NCBI RefSeq assembly: GCF_000004195.4
Contig: NC_030678.2
Span: 78,241,404 to 78,305,403, forward strand
Length of the DNA stretch: 64,000 bases
From: Xenopus tropicalis
Taxonomy: Eukaryota; Chordata; Amphibia; Anura; Pipidae
Reading direction: 5' to 3'
Shown here: positions 1 through 11,700 of the stretch, in pieces
Layout: the number at the start of each line of letters is the position of its first letter
Position numbering within the stretch: the stretch's first letter is position 1
Notes under the pieces: model-generated
Told to the model about the DNA's origin: nothing
Seen by the model: the letters and a program-made list of their open reading frames with translations, nothing else
Database searches by the model: none
Made by a program: the position numbers and the translations under genes

Positions 1-400
1 GGAGCCGCCTCAGGCGGCGATGTGTCCAGAATCGCCCCTGGTGAAAATTCATATGCATATTATGTGGTAAAATACATGCTGTGTGACAATTTTGAAAAAT
101 GTCATTGGGGCACATAATATACATACCAAGTACTTATAGGGCAGCAGCTAGAGTTTCAAATGTGAAAATTCAAATGCACTTTTGTCATTTGGGTGCCTCT
201 GTATGCCACATAGTTGGTTAAATCCATGCATATTGGCCATCAAACTGCTCAGTAGACCCCTGGTGTTCATATTTATAATGTTTTATGTTGGTACATTACG
301 AAATGCATATAATGGGGTTTTTCTGACATTTTTCAAAAATGTAATAAAAAGGGAAATTTAATAAAAATGTAATAAAAAGGGAAACGTTTAGTTTTTTGTG
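1..400. repeat. Diverged copy of the ~394-bp satellite unit found at 38.3-41.5 kb
   Basis: The stretch around 190-300 follows the same order of words as the tandem unit at 40020-40140: 'tgccacata', then 'catattggccatcaaactg', then 'agtagacccctggtgttc', then a 'gttttat.ttggtac' block. The window therefore opens inside a second, older copy of that repeat family. At 335-391 a short word (aaaatgtaataaaaaggg) is directly repeated. No end of the element is visible because it is cut by the window edge. Confidence 0.6.
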
Positions 401-1021
401 TTTTACCCTAAAAAAAAGCAATAAATTAATCTTCAGCAGCCGAAGTGATTTCCGGACACGGCCGGCGGGGGCACCTGCAGGCACCTGTGGGCCCTGCACC
501 CCCGAGTCCGACCCTATTTTGACTTCTATTTCTTTTTATGTACTTTCAAGTACTTTTTCAACCCTATCAGTTCATTGCAGCCCAGAGATGCGGCCTTGTA
601 AAATGCTGATAACTTAGTTAGAAGAAATGCATATAAGAACTGTTTACTATAACGAAGGAACATGTAGCTTCACAGACAACAGAGTCACAAACACACACTA
701 TCACAGGAACAGGAAACTATATAGGTGCAAACCAGAACCAATAGTTACTGTTTAGTGTAAACATAAAACTGGGTAAATCAATTGGCTATGCAAAATAAAA
801 CGGTAAATAAAATGGTTCTGATATAGTTGGTAAGCCAAAAATGTAATCTATAAAAACTGGGGTGAACGGATGTCTAATGTAGCACAACTTCCTCCTTTGC
901 ATCTCTCTAACCTGTTAGTCAATCAGCGATTAGACTAGACTAGACACGACTAGACCTGTGCGCTCAGGATCAAAATCAAACAAACTGAACATTTATGTCC
1001 CATGTGGCCAACCCTCAATTT
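401..1021. other. No gene seen; upstream spacer
   Basis: A GC-rich patch at about 455-510 stands out from the AT-rich surroundings but has no exon-like structure. A short run of 'tagac' words lies at 930-955. Nothing else is recognised. Confidence 0.4.
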
Positions 1022-1225
1022 GCTGACTGGCTAGCAGGTTAGAGAGATGCAAATAAGGATGTTGTGTTTCCTTGTGAGGCAACTTTGAGTGACTGAAGCA
1101 ATGCTTATACCATCCCACTGGTGATTTACCTTCTTCCTGGTGGGATGGCATGTCGGGAGATTAGTCGCCTGCAATAGTGAAGATTTATCGTGGGCGATTA
1201 ATCTCCCAGTGTGCCACACCAAAAA
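1022..1225. mobile_element. Partial Harbinger-like palindromic MITE
   Basis: The core words 'ccatcccactggtgattta', 'ggtgggatggcat' and 'gggagattagtcgcc' are shared with the fuller copies at 14534, 36196 and 42544. The right end (cccagtgtgccaca) is present and the left end is eroded. The family assignment is inferred from the better copies with 3-bp TTA/TAA target sites. Confidence 0.55.
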
Positions 1226-2200
1226 GACTCAAACAAACCAAAAACCAATTCTTAAATTCTCCATATTATGTGTGTTTTGGGGCATTATTCTATATATGGA
1301 ATTGAAACTGTATTTATCTTGCCATGTGTTCTGGGGTATTATACATGGCACTAGATTTTATTCTTCAAGGTGTTCTAGGTATATTACTTGAAATTGATAC
1401 TGCATTCATCCCGATATGTATTCTGGAGTAATATACATGGAATGGACCCTGGGATACTCTGAAGGAGTCTATGTAGAAAATGTCTTTACTTATGGTGGCC
1501 ATACACAGGCTGATAAAAGCTACTGACAGTCTGAGTGGACCTGAGACGTCCTTGCCTAACTGATATCTGCCATAAATAGGCCAGATGATGATGAGGCAAG
1601 TTTAAAAATCCTTTTGGAGCAAGAAGCCCCAACTGCCTGCATCCCGCCTATGTGATCCTCAAGGTGGGCATATAGAGGAAAGGCCCACTTGTTTGTTGAC
1701 CTCTCCAAACAAGCAAATATTTTAGCAGCTGAAGGGCCTGGAACTCATAGTAGAAGTGGGGAAGTTAAAAGGGAGTGGTATCGAGTACCCTTTATTTGCA
1801 ACCAGCTTTAGGCCCACCTTATGAATTACCAGAGCCAGACCAAGGTCTGCTGGTGCATAAGGCCAGGTACCAAGCCATTCCTTTTCCTGCTTACCTCCTG
1901 CTCGTCACTTGCTCAATAACCACTTCCAGTATAATACAGCCCCCATTCAGTAATGTAATTTGCTCCAGGGGGGCTAAGTGCAGAATGTGTCCCGTCTCTC
2001 CCTTCACTCTGTTGCAGATATACAGTGTTGTTCAAGGTATATTGAATGGTTATCACCTCTTGCTACAGGTTCAAGGCAGCTGCCCCTGAACCTCTGAGCA
2101 TTTGTTGAGATATGGTTATTCACTGTAAAAGAAATGATCAACTTTATTTTTCAGTGCAGTGTCGAACTGGGGTGCCAGAGGCCCAACAGAAAACCTTAGG
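1226..2200. other. No gene seen; repeat fragments
   Basis: Three loosely repeated phrases with 'ttctggggtattatacatgg' themes occur at 1270-1440. A fragment of the repeat that begins ggtggccatacac occurs at 1495-1530. No exon-like open frame with splice signals was recognised. Confidence 0.4.
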
Positions 2201-2201
2201 C

Positions 2202-2435
2202 CAGGGGTCCTCAAACTTGGGGGCCATTTCACGGCCCCTCAGACTGTTGGGGGGGCGGACTTTAGTTAGTCCTCAAACTACGGCCCAGCCCCCCGCTGCA
2301 TCCTCACCCCTGGCTACTATCTGTCTGCCTCAGCCCCATTGCACCATGTTACTGCATCACACCACCCAATGAGCGTCATTAGCATTGGCCAGTGTGACAC
2401 GGTTATGTGACACGCTAGGGCCGAAGACCACGCAC
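2202..2435. mobile_element. hAT-type element fragment
   Basis: It begins with caggggtcctcaaact, a terminal sequence typical of vertebrate hAT elements. The phrase gtcctcaaactacggccc recurs inside. No matching right terminus was found, so the element is probably truncated. Confidence 0.5.
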
Positions 2436-2454
2436 TCACATTGCTTAATTCTGA

Positions 2455-2656
2455 TCTTGCCCATTCCCACACCTTGTATCTCAAACCTTTCTCCTTATAG
2501 ATTGTAAGCTCTTTTGGGCAGGGCCCTCTTCACCTCTTGTATTGGTTATTGGTTGCTTTATATGTTACTCTGTATGTCCAATGTATGAAACCCATGTCTT
2601 GTACAGCGCTGCAGAATATGTTGGTGCTTTATAAATACATGATAATAATAATAACT
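2455..2656 (+). repeat. L2/CR1-like retroposon 3' tail with ATA microsatellite
   Basis: It contains the phrases attgtaagctcttttgggc, tgtacagcgctgcagaat and ggtgctttataaata, followed by a (taa)n tail. This is the usual 3' end of L2-like retroposons in frogs and fish. It is heavily 5'-truncated. Confidence 0.6.
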
Positions 2657-3066
2657 GAGACTTTCCAAACCCTTTACCAGCTTGTCATTTTGGAATACTG
2701 ACCATAACATTTCCAGACAAAAATCTCCTGACAAACAAGTGCACTCGGACGTGATTCACACTTTAAATCTGATGTTCGATGCATAAATAGCATAAATAGT
2801 ATAATTAATGTGGAAATTGTTACTGTTTAAGAAATAATTAATATTTGTATGTAATGTTTTGCACAAGATTTAGATAAAAATGTGTTTAGTACCACCTTTG
2901 TATTTTACTTTTTCTTAGTGTACATGATCTCTCAATTACACTGTAATCAGTCCCTTTCTATGAGGAAAACTGATCTTGTCACCATGATCTGGGCAAGGTT
3001 AGCTTAGCCCAGAGTACTCTCCATTAATCCAGATGTAGAAAAGCTACATGTGCCAATAACCTAGAA

Positions 3067-3372
3067 CAGGGATCCCCAACCAGTGGTTCATGAGCAACAT
3101 GTTGCTCCCCAACCCCACGGATGTTGCTCCCCATGGCCTCAAAGTAGGTGCTCATTTTTTAAATTCTGGCTTGAAGGCAAGTTTTGGTTGCATAAAACCC
3201 AGTGTAAAGCCAAACAGAGCCTCCTATAGGCTGCCAGTCCACATATGGGAAACCAGATAGCCAATTTTAGCTCTTATTTGCACCCCCAGGACATATTTCC
3301 ATGCTTGTGTTGCTCTCCAACACTTTTTGCATTTGAATGTGGCTCACTGGTAGAAAAGGTTGGGGATCCCTG
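3067..3372. mobile_element. Non-autonomous hAT element with perfect 8-bp target duplication
   Basis: The terminal inverted repeats are cagggatccccaacc and ggttggggatccctg. The 8-bp target site acctagaa is present at 3059-3066 and again at 3373-3380. The length of 306 bp and the internal word agcaacatgttgct match the copies at 34129 and 54056. There is no coding capacity. Confidence 0.9.
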
Positions 3373-3689
3373 ACCTAGAATAATGGCGCACACAGTGTTT
3401 ACCTTGCCAGCATTAACATGCTGGAGGAGAAAAAACATTTTTGCTTGCATTGCCACTGTGTTGCAGCAGCACTGACAGACTTAAATCCTCCTGTCATTGC
3501 ATACATGGATGGATTTTGGTGTAAACACACGAATCTGTATATTTTCATGCAGTAATTGCTACATGTGATCTGCCCCACTGATTTTCATAAGCTAGTCCTG
3601 TCAGTGCTATGGCAACACAGGGCTGATAGGAGGGGATATGTGTTTTCTCTGCCAGCATTTTTATATCAGTGCAGAAAACACTGTGCATA

Positions 3690-4052
3690 CAATTAACTTT
3701 AGGCTGATGGGCCATGGGGAGAACTGCACCACTTTTGAAAACAAAGTGACGGGCATGCCTTTCCATCCGCAATTCACTTTGTTTCTGGTGGAAAGGCATT
3801 TTGGAGAGATTAGTCGCTCGCGGTAGCCAAGATAAACCACAGGCAACTAATCTTTCCATGGGCCATTGCCCTTATGGCTAAGACACACAGGGCAATTAAA
3901 AAGTTGTGAAGACTAATTGGCGTGCCGCAAATCGGGGCACAATCAGTCACAGCAACTTGTACATTAGTCTATGGTGGATAATTTGCTGCAATTAGTCACC
4001 ACAATTATAGTTGTGGCTACTAATCGCTCCATGGGTCTTTGCCCTTACAATT
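3690..4052. mobile_element. Two adjacent fragments of Harbinger-like MITEs
   Basis: The first part (to about 3875) carries 'gagattagtcgctcgcggtag' type words and ends gggccattgccctta. The second (about 3876-4052) runs from a 'gctaagacacacagggcaa' type left end to a right end at 'tgggtctttgccctta'. Both are degraded, and the target sites are not clear. Confidence 0.45.
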
Positions 4053-4740
4053 TTTGTGTAAATTGATTAATGTATTTTGTTGTTTAGTATTTGCCATATG
4101 CAAATATATTCAGTTCAAATGATAATGCAGTAATACCTGGTAAACACTTGGCATATGCAGAGTAAATAGGATTTATTGCAGACTTAATGCACAGCAGGGG
4201 TGTGGATAGTTACACCTTTCTTCCTTTCTAAGCGAAAATGTAATATAACCCTGCATAGGAATGACTGGTGATCATTCTCAGATATCCCCATTTTTATTCA
4301 TTTGCCTCCCAAAATGCCCCACTTATATAAAACAAAAGTTTTTGAATATTATAGTGAGAAGAAAGCATTTTTTAAAGACTATTTTAAGTAACCTTGTGTG
4401 GATGAAGATAAATATTCAATAAACACAGAACACTTATAATCATGCTTTTTGGCACATCACCTGTTCCACACAATATGTTACAAATCAATGTTTTTCATAC
4501 TTCATGAGTTTCTGCTTCCTTTTGTGGTCCAAAATATGGTTAGGAGAACCATTTTGTTGATTTTTGGGGCTATACATAAAAATTAGTTTCTGGAGCATTC
4601 ACTAAAAGGTCAGATGTTTTTCAAGCTTCCCTGTCTTTACAAACAGTGGTGGGTGGTTTTTTTATTTTATTTTAAGTAAGACCCGTCTGGAAAACCATGT
4701 ATGCTCAATAACTAAGCAATTACAATTAAACTTGGCTCGT
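4053..4740. other. No gene seen; AT-rich sequence upstream of sesn2
   Basis: There are no open frames with splice sites and no clear repeat termini. Base composition changes sharply at about 4780, where the sesn2 promoter region starts. Confidence 0.4.
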
Positions 4741-4784
4741 TTTGCCTATTTGAAATTTCCGTAGTACTATATATCTCGGCAAAA

Positions 4785-4803
4785 ACTACAACTCCCGTGA
4801 TCT
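4785..4803 (+). promoter_or_regulatory. ZNF143/THAP11-type site, near sesn2 start
   Basis: The word actacaactcccgtgatct matches the first half of the vertebrate promoter motif (ACTACAAYTCCCAGMATGC). The second half is poorly matched. Its place at the edge of the GC-rich block supports a promoter role. Confidence 0.5.
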
Positions 4804-4824
4804 TTTTCAGGGGGGCGGTGAGGG

Positions 4825-4833
4825 CGACGTCAC
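4825..4833 (+). promoter_or_regulatory. CRE-like site
   Basis: The word cgacgtcac contains the palindrome GACGTC. It differs from the full CRE (TGACGTCA) at the first base. It lies inside the GC-rich sesn2 promoter block. Confidence 0.45.
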
Positions 4834-5221
4834 TGCTGCGAATCTATATGTGGGAGGCAACAAGAGGCGTGGCGTGTTCGGGGGTTATTCATAGCGTCAC
4901 CGGCAGGATCGGCTGAGGAGAGGACTGCCGTGATATTTGTCTTACCAGTAGTTTGCTGAGAAATATCCTTACAGAAGTTTTATTCGTATTTTTCCAGGCC
5001 TTGGTTACATCCTGGAGGCAATCTGTTCTGTGCCCCCTATAAGGGTGGCTGATAATGTCGGTACCAGAATCCTGGAGGAGGGCTACACCAGTTGCCAGCC
5101 GTGTTCTGCCAGCAGGAGGTTGAAGGTATTGGGATCCTAGCTTTGGAAGAGTCGCTGCTCTCCATTTAGTTGGGGCGGGGGCAGTGGGTTTAGTTTTTGG
5201 TAAAACGCAATTATGGTTGTG

Positions 5222-5230
5222 ATTGCGTCA
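5222..5230 (-). promoter_or_regulatory. C/EBP-ATF composite site just after probable sesn2 exon 1
   Basis: The + strand reads attgcgtca, so the minus strand reads TGACGCAAT. This joins a CRE half-site to a C/EBP half-site, the form bound by ATF4-C/EBP heterodimers. SESN2 is an established ATF4 target in mammals, so the position is suggestive. It is a single short match, so chance is not excluded. Confidence 0.4.
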
Positions 5231-5792
5231 TTGTACCTTTATGTGTCCGTTCGTCAGGGACAGTTATGTGAGTTCGTCTTTTGGTTTCCCTACTTCTGTT
5301 CCGTAGAGCCTAGCCAAAGTGTTTGCGCCGGTCCTGGCTTCTATTGCTTTGCACCTGGGAGTCACAGAGTCCCGGCTTGGTTCCCTGACACATATGTAGA
5401 CATGTCTGGGCAGCTGGCGTTCGTCATTGGTAGTTGTCACCCCAGTTTTGCTTGCGTGCCTAGTTCCGATTACCCTACCATTCAGGTATACTGCTTAACT
5501 ACACCCCAACTTTCTTTCTTAGTCCGTACATAGTAATAATTCTTACTAAGGAAAATCGTTACAAGTGTGTGTCACTCTTATCCCCCTTGTTTACTTTAGT
5601 CAGTGGGATTTGTCTGAACAAACTGATAGCGAGCTTTGTCATCATTGTCTATCACTCCCCTTCTAACTTTCATTGTTGGCTTAAATCTTATTTAAGTGAC
5701 AGCAAAAGTATGTAAATTAGGTATAAGTGAATACACAATCCCCCAGACAAGGCCATTCATTCATTTTTTTTATTCATTGGAAACTAAAGGTG

Positions 5793-6667
5793 GCCATACA
5801 CTGGAAACTGGCTGCTGATTTGGGTCTGTCAGACAGATTGTATGGGTCGCTCTGACTGACCTACCTGACCAACAACTAGCCAAAAATCATCCAGAGGTTG
5901 TTAAGGCAGGCTCTTACGGCCTGTAGTCCCATCGTTGTAAAGATGGCCATACACTGGCAGATTTAAGGTGCCATTTCAAGTCCTTTAGACTTATCTGCCT
6001 GTGTATGGGGAAATCCGATGGCCACTGCCTGACCAATATCTGGCGTTGATCAGGCAGGTTTGCTTTTTTTAGCCAGATCGGGACCACATGGGCTCACTGA
6101 TGCAGTCCGTGCTCTGACCTCGCCTATGCCTGTCAACAAAATTTTGTTATTTGGCCCCAGGTGTAAACTATCTAATTAGCTCGATATCGCCTTAAAGGAA
6201 CAGTAACACCAAAAAATGAAAGTGTATAAAAGTAACTAAAATATAATGTGCTGCTGCCCTGCACTGGTATAAGTTGTGTGTTTACTTCAGAAAGTCTACT
6301 ATAATTTATATAAATAAGCTGCTATGTAGCCATGGAGGCAGCCATTTAAAGGAGAAAAGGCACAGGCAGTTAACAGATAAAACACTATTGTATTCTACAG
6401 AACTTATCTGTTATCTGCTATGTAACCTGTGCCTTTTTTCCAGCTTGAATGGCTGCCCCCGTGGCTACACAGCAGCTTATTATATAAATTATAGTAGTGT
6501 TACTGTAGCAAACACACCAGTTTTACCAGTGCAGGGCAACAGTGCATTATATTTTTATTACTTTAAAGCTCTTTCATTTTTTGGTGTTACTGTTCCTTTA
6601 AGTTGGTATATTGGGGAAAATCCACTTGTTTGGCAAACAAGCAGACTTTATAATGTATGGCCACCTT
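5793..6667. mobile_element. Repeat with ggtggccatacac ends, carrying a nested T2 MITE
   Basis: The left end reads aaaggtggccatacactgg and the far end reads atgtatggccacctta, forming terminal inverted repeats. A second internal end, atggccatacactgg, lies at about 5943. The T2-type element at 6196-6597 is inserted inside. Pieces of the same family lie at 1495, 16281, 19881 and 51597. The superfamily is not certain. Confidence 0.55.
6196..6597. mobile_element. T2-type MITE (TTAA target site)
   Basis: It is flanked by TTAA at 6192-6195 and 6598-6601. The ends are aggaacagtaacacc and ggtgttactgttcct. The internal sequence is a long imperfect palindrome, with gtagccatggaggcagcc on one arm and gcccccgtggctac on the other. 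Fuller or partial copies occur at 28995, 49375, 12101 and 60386. There is no coding capacity. Confidence 0.85.
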
Positions 6668-6762
6668 AATTTGATCACTTGGCCCTAGCCCTTAGGTGGA
6701 CATATAAAGCTTGTTTGGCTACCTCATCAAACAATGGGATCTTATATTGTATGGCAACTTAA

Positions 6763-7272
6763 AGTGGACCTGTCACCTTAAGAAATAATTTCAAATTGTT
6801 TTCTATTGTGTTTGGCAAGCAAAATAAACTTTACTTACACTATATAAATTATTTTAATCTTATTCTCTTCAGCCTTGGAATTCACAATTGCAGCAAGCAG
6901 GCAGGGGCCATTTTGTGGACACCGTTATCAAAGCAGGCATTGCATCCTGCCAGAATCTTGTTTCTGTGCCAGTATGGGGGGGACCTGATACCCATATCCA
7001 TGCACTGGTTACACAGTTACATGGTGCAAAGGGAGGGGGAATGTGAGGAGGGCAGCAAGAAGTTCTGAATTGAAAGTGAAAGTAACTGTCTGCCCCACCT
7101 CTATGCCTAAGGCATAGAGGCGGGGCAGGCATTATATGATTGACAGCTGGGATTTTAAAATGCTTTTATAATGGGTATGGATGTGGTAATAAAAAAATTA
7201 TTTTGGGTTTCATGTTTAATTTGAAAAGGGCTTTTATTATACAGCTTTTTATGTCTGGGTGACAGGTCCACT
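6763..7272. mobile_element. T2-type MITE (agtggacctgtcacc family)
   Basis: TTAA lies at 6759-6762 and 7273-7276. The ends agtggacctgtcacc and ggtgacaggtccact are perfect inverted repeats. An internal inverted repeat (ccccacctctatgcc / ggcatagaggcgggg) lies at 7093-7127. The length is 510 bp. Confidence 0.85.
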
Positions 7273-7276
7273 TTAA

Positions 7277-8103
7277 GAAATGGAGTACAAGCATTACATC
7301 TGTTACCTGGAATGCTTGGTATTGTGGATAAGAGGCTTTTGCTTTATTTAGAGCACCCAAACAACATTTGGGTTTAATGGTAAACATTTAGAAAATCAAT
7401 CTAAAAATAAGTATTTGCTTTCAAAAGAATACCACTTGGGTTCCCTACAGATGCCTCCCTCCTAATCCATGCCCCCCCAATACTGCCCCATACCTCAAAA
7501 AAACAGATTACCACACTGGGGTTGGCAGCCCACTTGCCTTCCTCTCTGAGGTAGGGATCACAAACCAGGAACTTATGCAGTTCAAGGTTCAACTGCACAT
7601 GCTTGTAGTTACCAGAGAGTCAGGGAGAGGGAGTCAAACTGCTAGAGATGGGGGCTGGCATCGCACGTGTGCCACTCTACCTTTTATCATGAGGTACCGG
7701 GGCTGTATTGGGGCACAGGGTTGGTGCAGATTCATTCTACATAGGTGCTCATAGAAACACTGGTGGACAAAACACAGATCTGCTGCATTCTGCCATGTCT
7801 TCAGAATGCACTGATTGGCTTCTTTAGACCAAGTCAGGAGTTTATAGGTCCTTGTATAGACCCTTCTGGTGTCCTGCATCATCGATAGCTAGCCAAAAAT
7901 CTCATTCAGGAAAGAATTGCTTTGGCCTGTTCATGGGGTCCTCTCCCATCAGGTCCATATCATGATCTGATTGTTGGTCTACATGTGTACAAATCATGAA
8001 AATTTGCTTATTGCCTATCTTTGCTAAACCAGTGCATATATATGTGCATGATAAGTTCTGTATCAAAAACTTCTTCTTTTCCCCTTTTGTCTGTTTTGCT
8101 TAA
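7277..8103. other. sesn2 intron 1, nothing recognised
   Basis: No splice-flanked open frames and no clear repeat termini were seen in this part of the intron. Confidence 0.4.
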
Positions 8104-8530
8104 AGGAGAAGGAAAGGTACAATCACTGGGGCTTAGGCACTCCCCATTGATTGTAATTTCTTACCTGAAAGCCTGGACCGGTACTCCTGTTAGAAGAAAA
8201 GTGCATAATCCTGCATACAAGTGATGCTCTCTCTTTTTTTTTTTTTTTTAGCCATTTGCACATGCGCAGTAGAGTGAGAAACTGAACTTTAACAAAAAAA
8301 GCAGGCTTTTTTGCTCTATTGTGCATGTGTCTGCCCCGGGATGGTGAAAAAAGTCGGAAGGAAGAGGTACACTGGGTCAGTGCAGTTTTCTGCTAACAGG
8401 AGCACCAGCCCGGGATACCAAGTAATAACAATCACTGGGTACATGGATATTGGTTTGGATTGGCAGGCCACCATACATATACCAATAATGACTTTGATTA
8501 TATTGGTACATGTATGGCGAGGCTAATTTC
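8104..8530. mobile_element. T2-type MITE of the aggagaaggaaagg family
   Basis: It starts after TTAA at 8100-8103 with aggagaaggaaagg. The core carries cacatgcgcagtagagtgag and its near complement (ctctattgtgcatgtg). The same core occurs at 33157 and 58767. The right end has decayed. Confidence 0.6.
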
Positions 8531-9401
8531 AGAGCTGACAATATTTGCAGCAGACAATGACAATACTGTCTGATGCCACATGTGTCTGATGACATTAACT
8601 TTAATGGCATGTACCATGGGGCAGATTTTGTCCTGAATATGTACATTTAAGGCCTACTATTGGTAATTTCTCCACTGGTGGAGAAAACTCCACATTTGAC
8701 ATTAACCTAAAAGTTGGGGGGCTGTTTTGACAAATAATCCTTGGATGTGGTGGACTGAGAATTATTAATCATGATGGAAGATTTCTATTGGTAGGCCAAA
8801 AAAAGAAGTGGAGGACATACAGCACCTCTTTGCTTTTTAAGTGAGTGAACAGAACAGTTGATAAGTGTGCATAAACTGGATCCCAAACACAGCACTTCTA
8901 ATTCAGGCCACCCCTTCCCTCCTGTCTGCTGTAATCAACCCTTTGCAACTCTTGTCCAAGGTTACATCAGCCAAGAATCTATAACATTCTGTCTTGTGCC
9001 AGATTGCTCGGTTTCATATAATTCAAAACCTCCCAACATACATTTTAAAGGATAAGGAAGCCTCAAATCCACTGATGGGTGCCAATATATTAGCCCCCCC
9101 CCCCCCCCAGTGAATTTAATTGCTTCCTGGGCCTGGTACTCCTCTTAGGTAAAATAAAATACAGTGATGACTGGAAAAGCAATGTAAGATGGGGGCATGG
9201 CGATGCAATAGAAACTAGCCCGGGCTGTGCCTTTTTCCTAAAAGGAGCACTGATCCAGAAAACAAACTCATCAATTGAATTCAGTTTGCTCACTCTAGAC
9301 CCATGCATGTTCTGAAACTATCAAATGTATAAAAGGGATTCTTACCAGCACTCCTCCTTCAGTTTTGAATTTTGTTGCATATATTAAAGCTGGCTGTATA
9401 A
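8531..9401. other. sesn2 intron 1, fragments only
   Basis: A truncated left end of the aggagaaggaa-type MITE is visible at about 9045, and a run of about 15 C residues at 9094-9108. Nothing gene-like was recognised. Confidence 0.4.
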
Positions 9402-9654
9402 GGCTAATGTCCCACAGAGTTATTTATTTGCCCGTGATAGATCTCTGCTAATTTGGGCGACAAGTTTCTTTGAAATACCTTTCCACCTGCAACAATAGTT
9501 GTTGCCGATGGGAAGACCAATGTATTGCTTTGGCTTTCCGAAGTTGCACAAAGTTTTCTCCTTCAGAAAAGTGACGAGTTGGCCTTTCCACTGGCGACTC
9601 ATGTTGTTGCCAGGTCTATCACAGGCGACTAACTTGCTCTGTGGAACATTAGCC
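9402..9654. mobile_element. Harbinger-like MITE with TAA target duplication
   Basis: The ends ggctaatgtcccacagag and ctctgtggaacattagcc are inverted repeats. TAA flanks both sides (9399-9401 and 9655-9657). The 253-bp interior is palindromic, with cacctgcaacaatag opposite ggcgactcatgttgttgcc. A 3-bp TWA target is the habit of PIF/Harbinger elements. Confidence 0.8.
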
Positions 9655-9657
9655 TAA

Positions 9658-10569
9658 GGGAAGATCTACTTGTTTATTATGTTTGCCATGTTTTGAAAAA
9701 GGCTGCGGAGCACATTAATTGTCAATGGCAATAAAATGTTCTAGTGTTCTTAAATCATTAATACACCGCTGCAGTTTTTTCATGTCCTGGTATAATACAA
9801 GATCTATTATCTGGATTGCTTGGCAACTGGGATTTCTGCCATTTTGATCACCATACTGTAAGGCTAATAAAATCATCTGAACATTGAAAAAAAGAAAAAA
9901 GTATTTCACCCCGCCAATATGCATTTATGCTAGCTTATTTATCATCATGTACAAAGTACTGGTGTGATGGTGTCAATTGCGGGAAAATGTAAAATCAGGG
10001 TTCTGCTGTACTTATTTATATTCATATCTTATCACTGCTTCCTCTTTGAACATAGCCAGGTATGGTGTCATCTGTTTGCTTATTTTAAGGAAAAGTATAC
10101 CCTCAGAATGAATACTTAAACAACAGATACTTTATATTATGTTGAGTGACCTATTAAAGAATCTCTCCAAACTGGAATATATATATCAGTAAATATTGCC
10201 CTTTTACTTCCTTTCTTTTGATCCACCATTTAGTGATGGGCTGTGTGCTCCCTCAGAGATCACATGACCAGAAATAATGCAGCTCTAACTGTAACAGGAA
10301 GTAGTGTGGAAGCAAAAGGCAGAACTCTGTCCATTAATTGGCTGACGTGGCCTAGCATGTATGTTTGCCTTGGCTTGTTTGTCTGCACTATGAATCCTAT
10401 GATCCCAAGAGTCGGCTCTCAATTCCTAAAATGGCAATTTTTTATTTAGGATTACCCAGTAGCACATACTACTAAAAAGTATATTTTTATGAAAATGGTT
10501 CATTTAAATGAAGCAGGGTTTTACATATGAGCTTGTTTATGTAATATGTTTATAGAGACCTACATTGTT
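9658..10569. other. sesn2 intron 1, nothing recognised
   Basis: No exon-like frames or complete repeat termini were seen. Confidence 0.4.
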
Positions 10570-11263
10570 TGGGGGCATCCGTTATTAGAGCTTTTCCAGG
10601 AAAATCCTGCATTGAAATCTGTTTTTTTTTTTTTTTTTTAAATTCAATTTAGAGATTTCACATGGGGTAAGACATATATTTTTCATTTCTAGGGTGCCAC
10701 AGCCAAGTGGTCGGATAAGCTTTAGTCACTTTTTCTGCAGGAGCTGCAAGTTGGAGTGCTATCACCCCCATCTCTTCCCCTCCCAACAGCCAATCAGCAA
10801 AACAATGGGAAGGTAGCAAGATAGCAGCTACGTGACACCAGTATTGCTAAGGGTGAAGACACACAGAGCTACTAGTAGCAGCTACTTGTCGTGGCTACTA
10901 ATATAGACAGTGCTGATCATTTACTGATAATAGTCTCTTCATGTGTTTTAGCAGAGGCAATTCTCAGTATTGTGTGTCTTCACCCTAAACTTGGTAGATA
11001 TTAGAACAGCACTCAAAACAAATCTGGCTTGGGACTCTTTTAGTTTTTGGAGTAGGAGAAATAGGTTATCGGAAAGCAGTTCTAATGTGTAGCACTGGTT
11101 CCTTGTTTACAAGCACAATGCACTGATGGCTGCCTTCACACCAATATTACAACTAACAAACAATACATTTTTTGGCTCAAAAACAAAATTTAAAATAGTA
11201 GACTGAACTATTTGCTATGTAAATAGTGTATTTAGCAATTAAAAGTACACAGAATCCCTTTAA
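10570..11263. mobile_element. T2-like repeat copy, left end truncated
   Basis: It shares the order 'aaatcctgcattgaaatc', 'tttcacatgggg', 'ctgcaagttggagtg' and 'acaatgggaaggtagcaag' with the copies at 22495 and 36660. It ends cagaatcccttta, the right end of that family. An oligo-T run lies at 10622-10639. An unrelated palindromic insert seems to sit at about 10850-10990, between two 'aagacacac' / 'gtgtgtctt' phrases. Confidence 0.6.
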
Positions 11264-11700
11264 GGGGTTTGTTCAGCATTAAGATAACTTTTAGTACGAT
11301 GATGTGAGTAATATTGAGATAGTTTGCAATTGGTCTTTATTTTTAATTTTCTCCGGTTTGGAGTTGAAACACTTATCTTGTTGCTAGGGTTCAAATAACC
11401 TTAGCAACCAGGGAGTGGTTTGAATGAGAGACTGATTTATTTATAGGATATAGAAAAATAATTCATAAAAAGTAACAGTAAAATTATAGCCTTACAGTGC
11501 AATAGTTTTTTGGCAGCTGGGGTCAGTGACCCCTGTTTGAAAGATGAAAATAGCCAGAAGAAGGATTCATATAATTCAGAAACTGTAAAAAATAATAATA
11601 ATAAAGATCAATTTGCTTAGACATTACTTAGAACTGGCAATTTTTATTTTGTGCAGCCTGTTTCACCCAGTTTCATTTTTACACTAAACCACCCCTTTAA
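11264..11700. mobile_element. T2-like repeat (ttaaggggtttgttcagc family)
   Basis: The left end is ttaaggggtttgttcagc and the right end is accacccctttaa. The interior has the phrases ttgttgctagggttcaaa and cttagcaaccaggg. It is AT-rich with no open frame. Confidence 0.55.

Larger units (their letters stand above)
4780..5127 (+). promoter_or_regulatory. sesn2: Probable sesn2 promoter and first (mostly or wholly untranslated) exon
   Basis: GC content and CpG frequency rise abruptly here, 6.8 kb upstream of the first recognisable sestrin exon. The block holds a ZNF143-like site, a GC box (ggggcgg) and a CRE-like palindrome. A possible exon ends at 5127 with AAG|gtattg. An ATG at 5055 reaches a TGA after 22 codons and is not in phase with the exon at 11928. 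An alternative perfect donor word (gtgagt) lies at 5268, but joining there would also break the frame. The exon may therefore be untranslated, or the true first coding exon may be elsewhere. The transcription start was not determined. Confidence 0.55.

Noticed and set aside
5213..5533. 106-codon frame starting MVVIASLYLY after the sesn2 promoter block
   Set aside because: It was considered as a first sesn2 coding exon because a perfect gtgagt donor follows at 5268. Joining that exon to 11928 creates an immediate stop, so it is not a fit.
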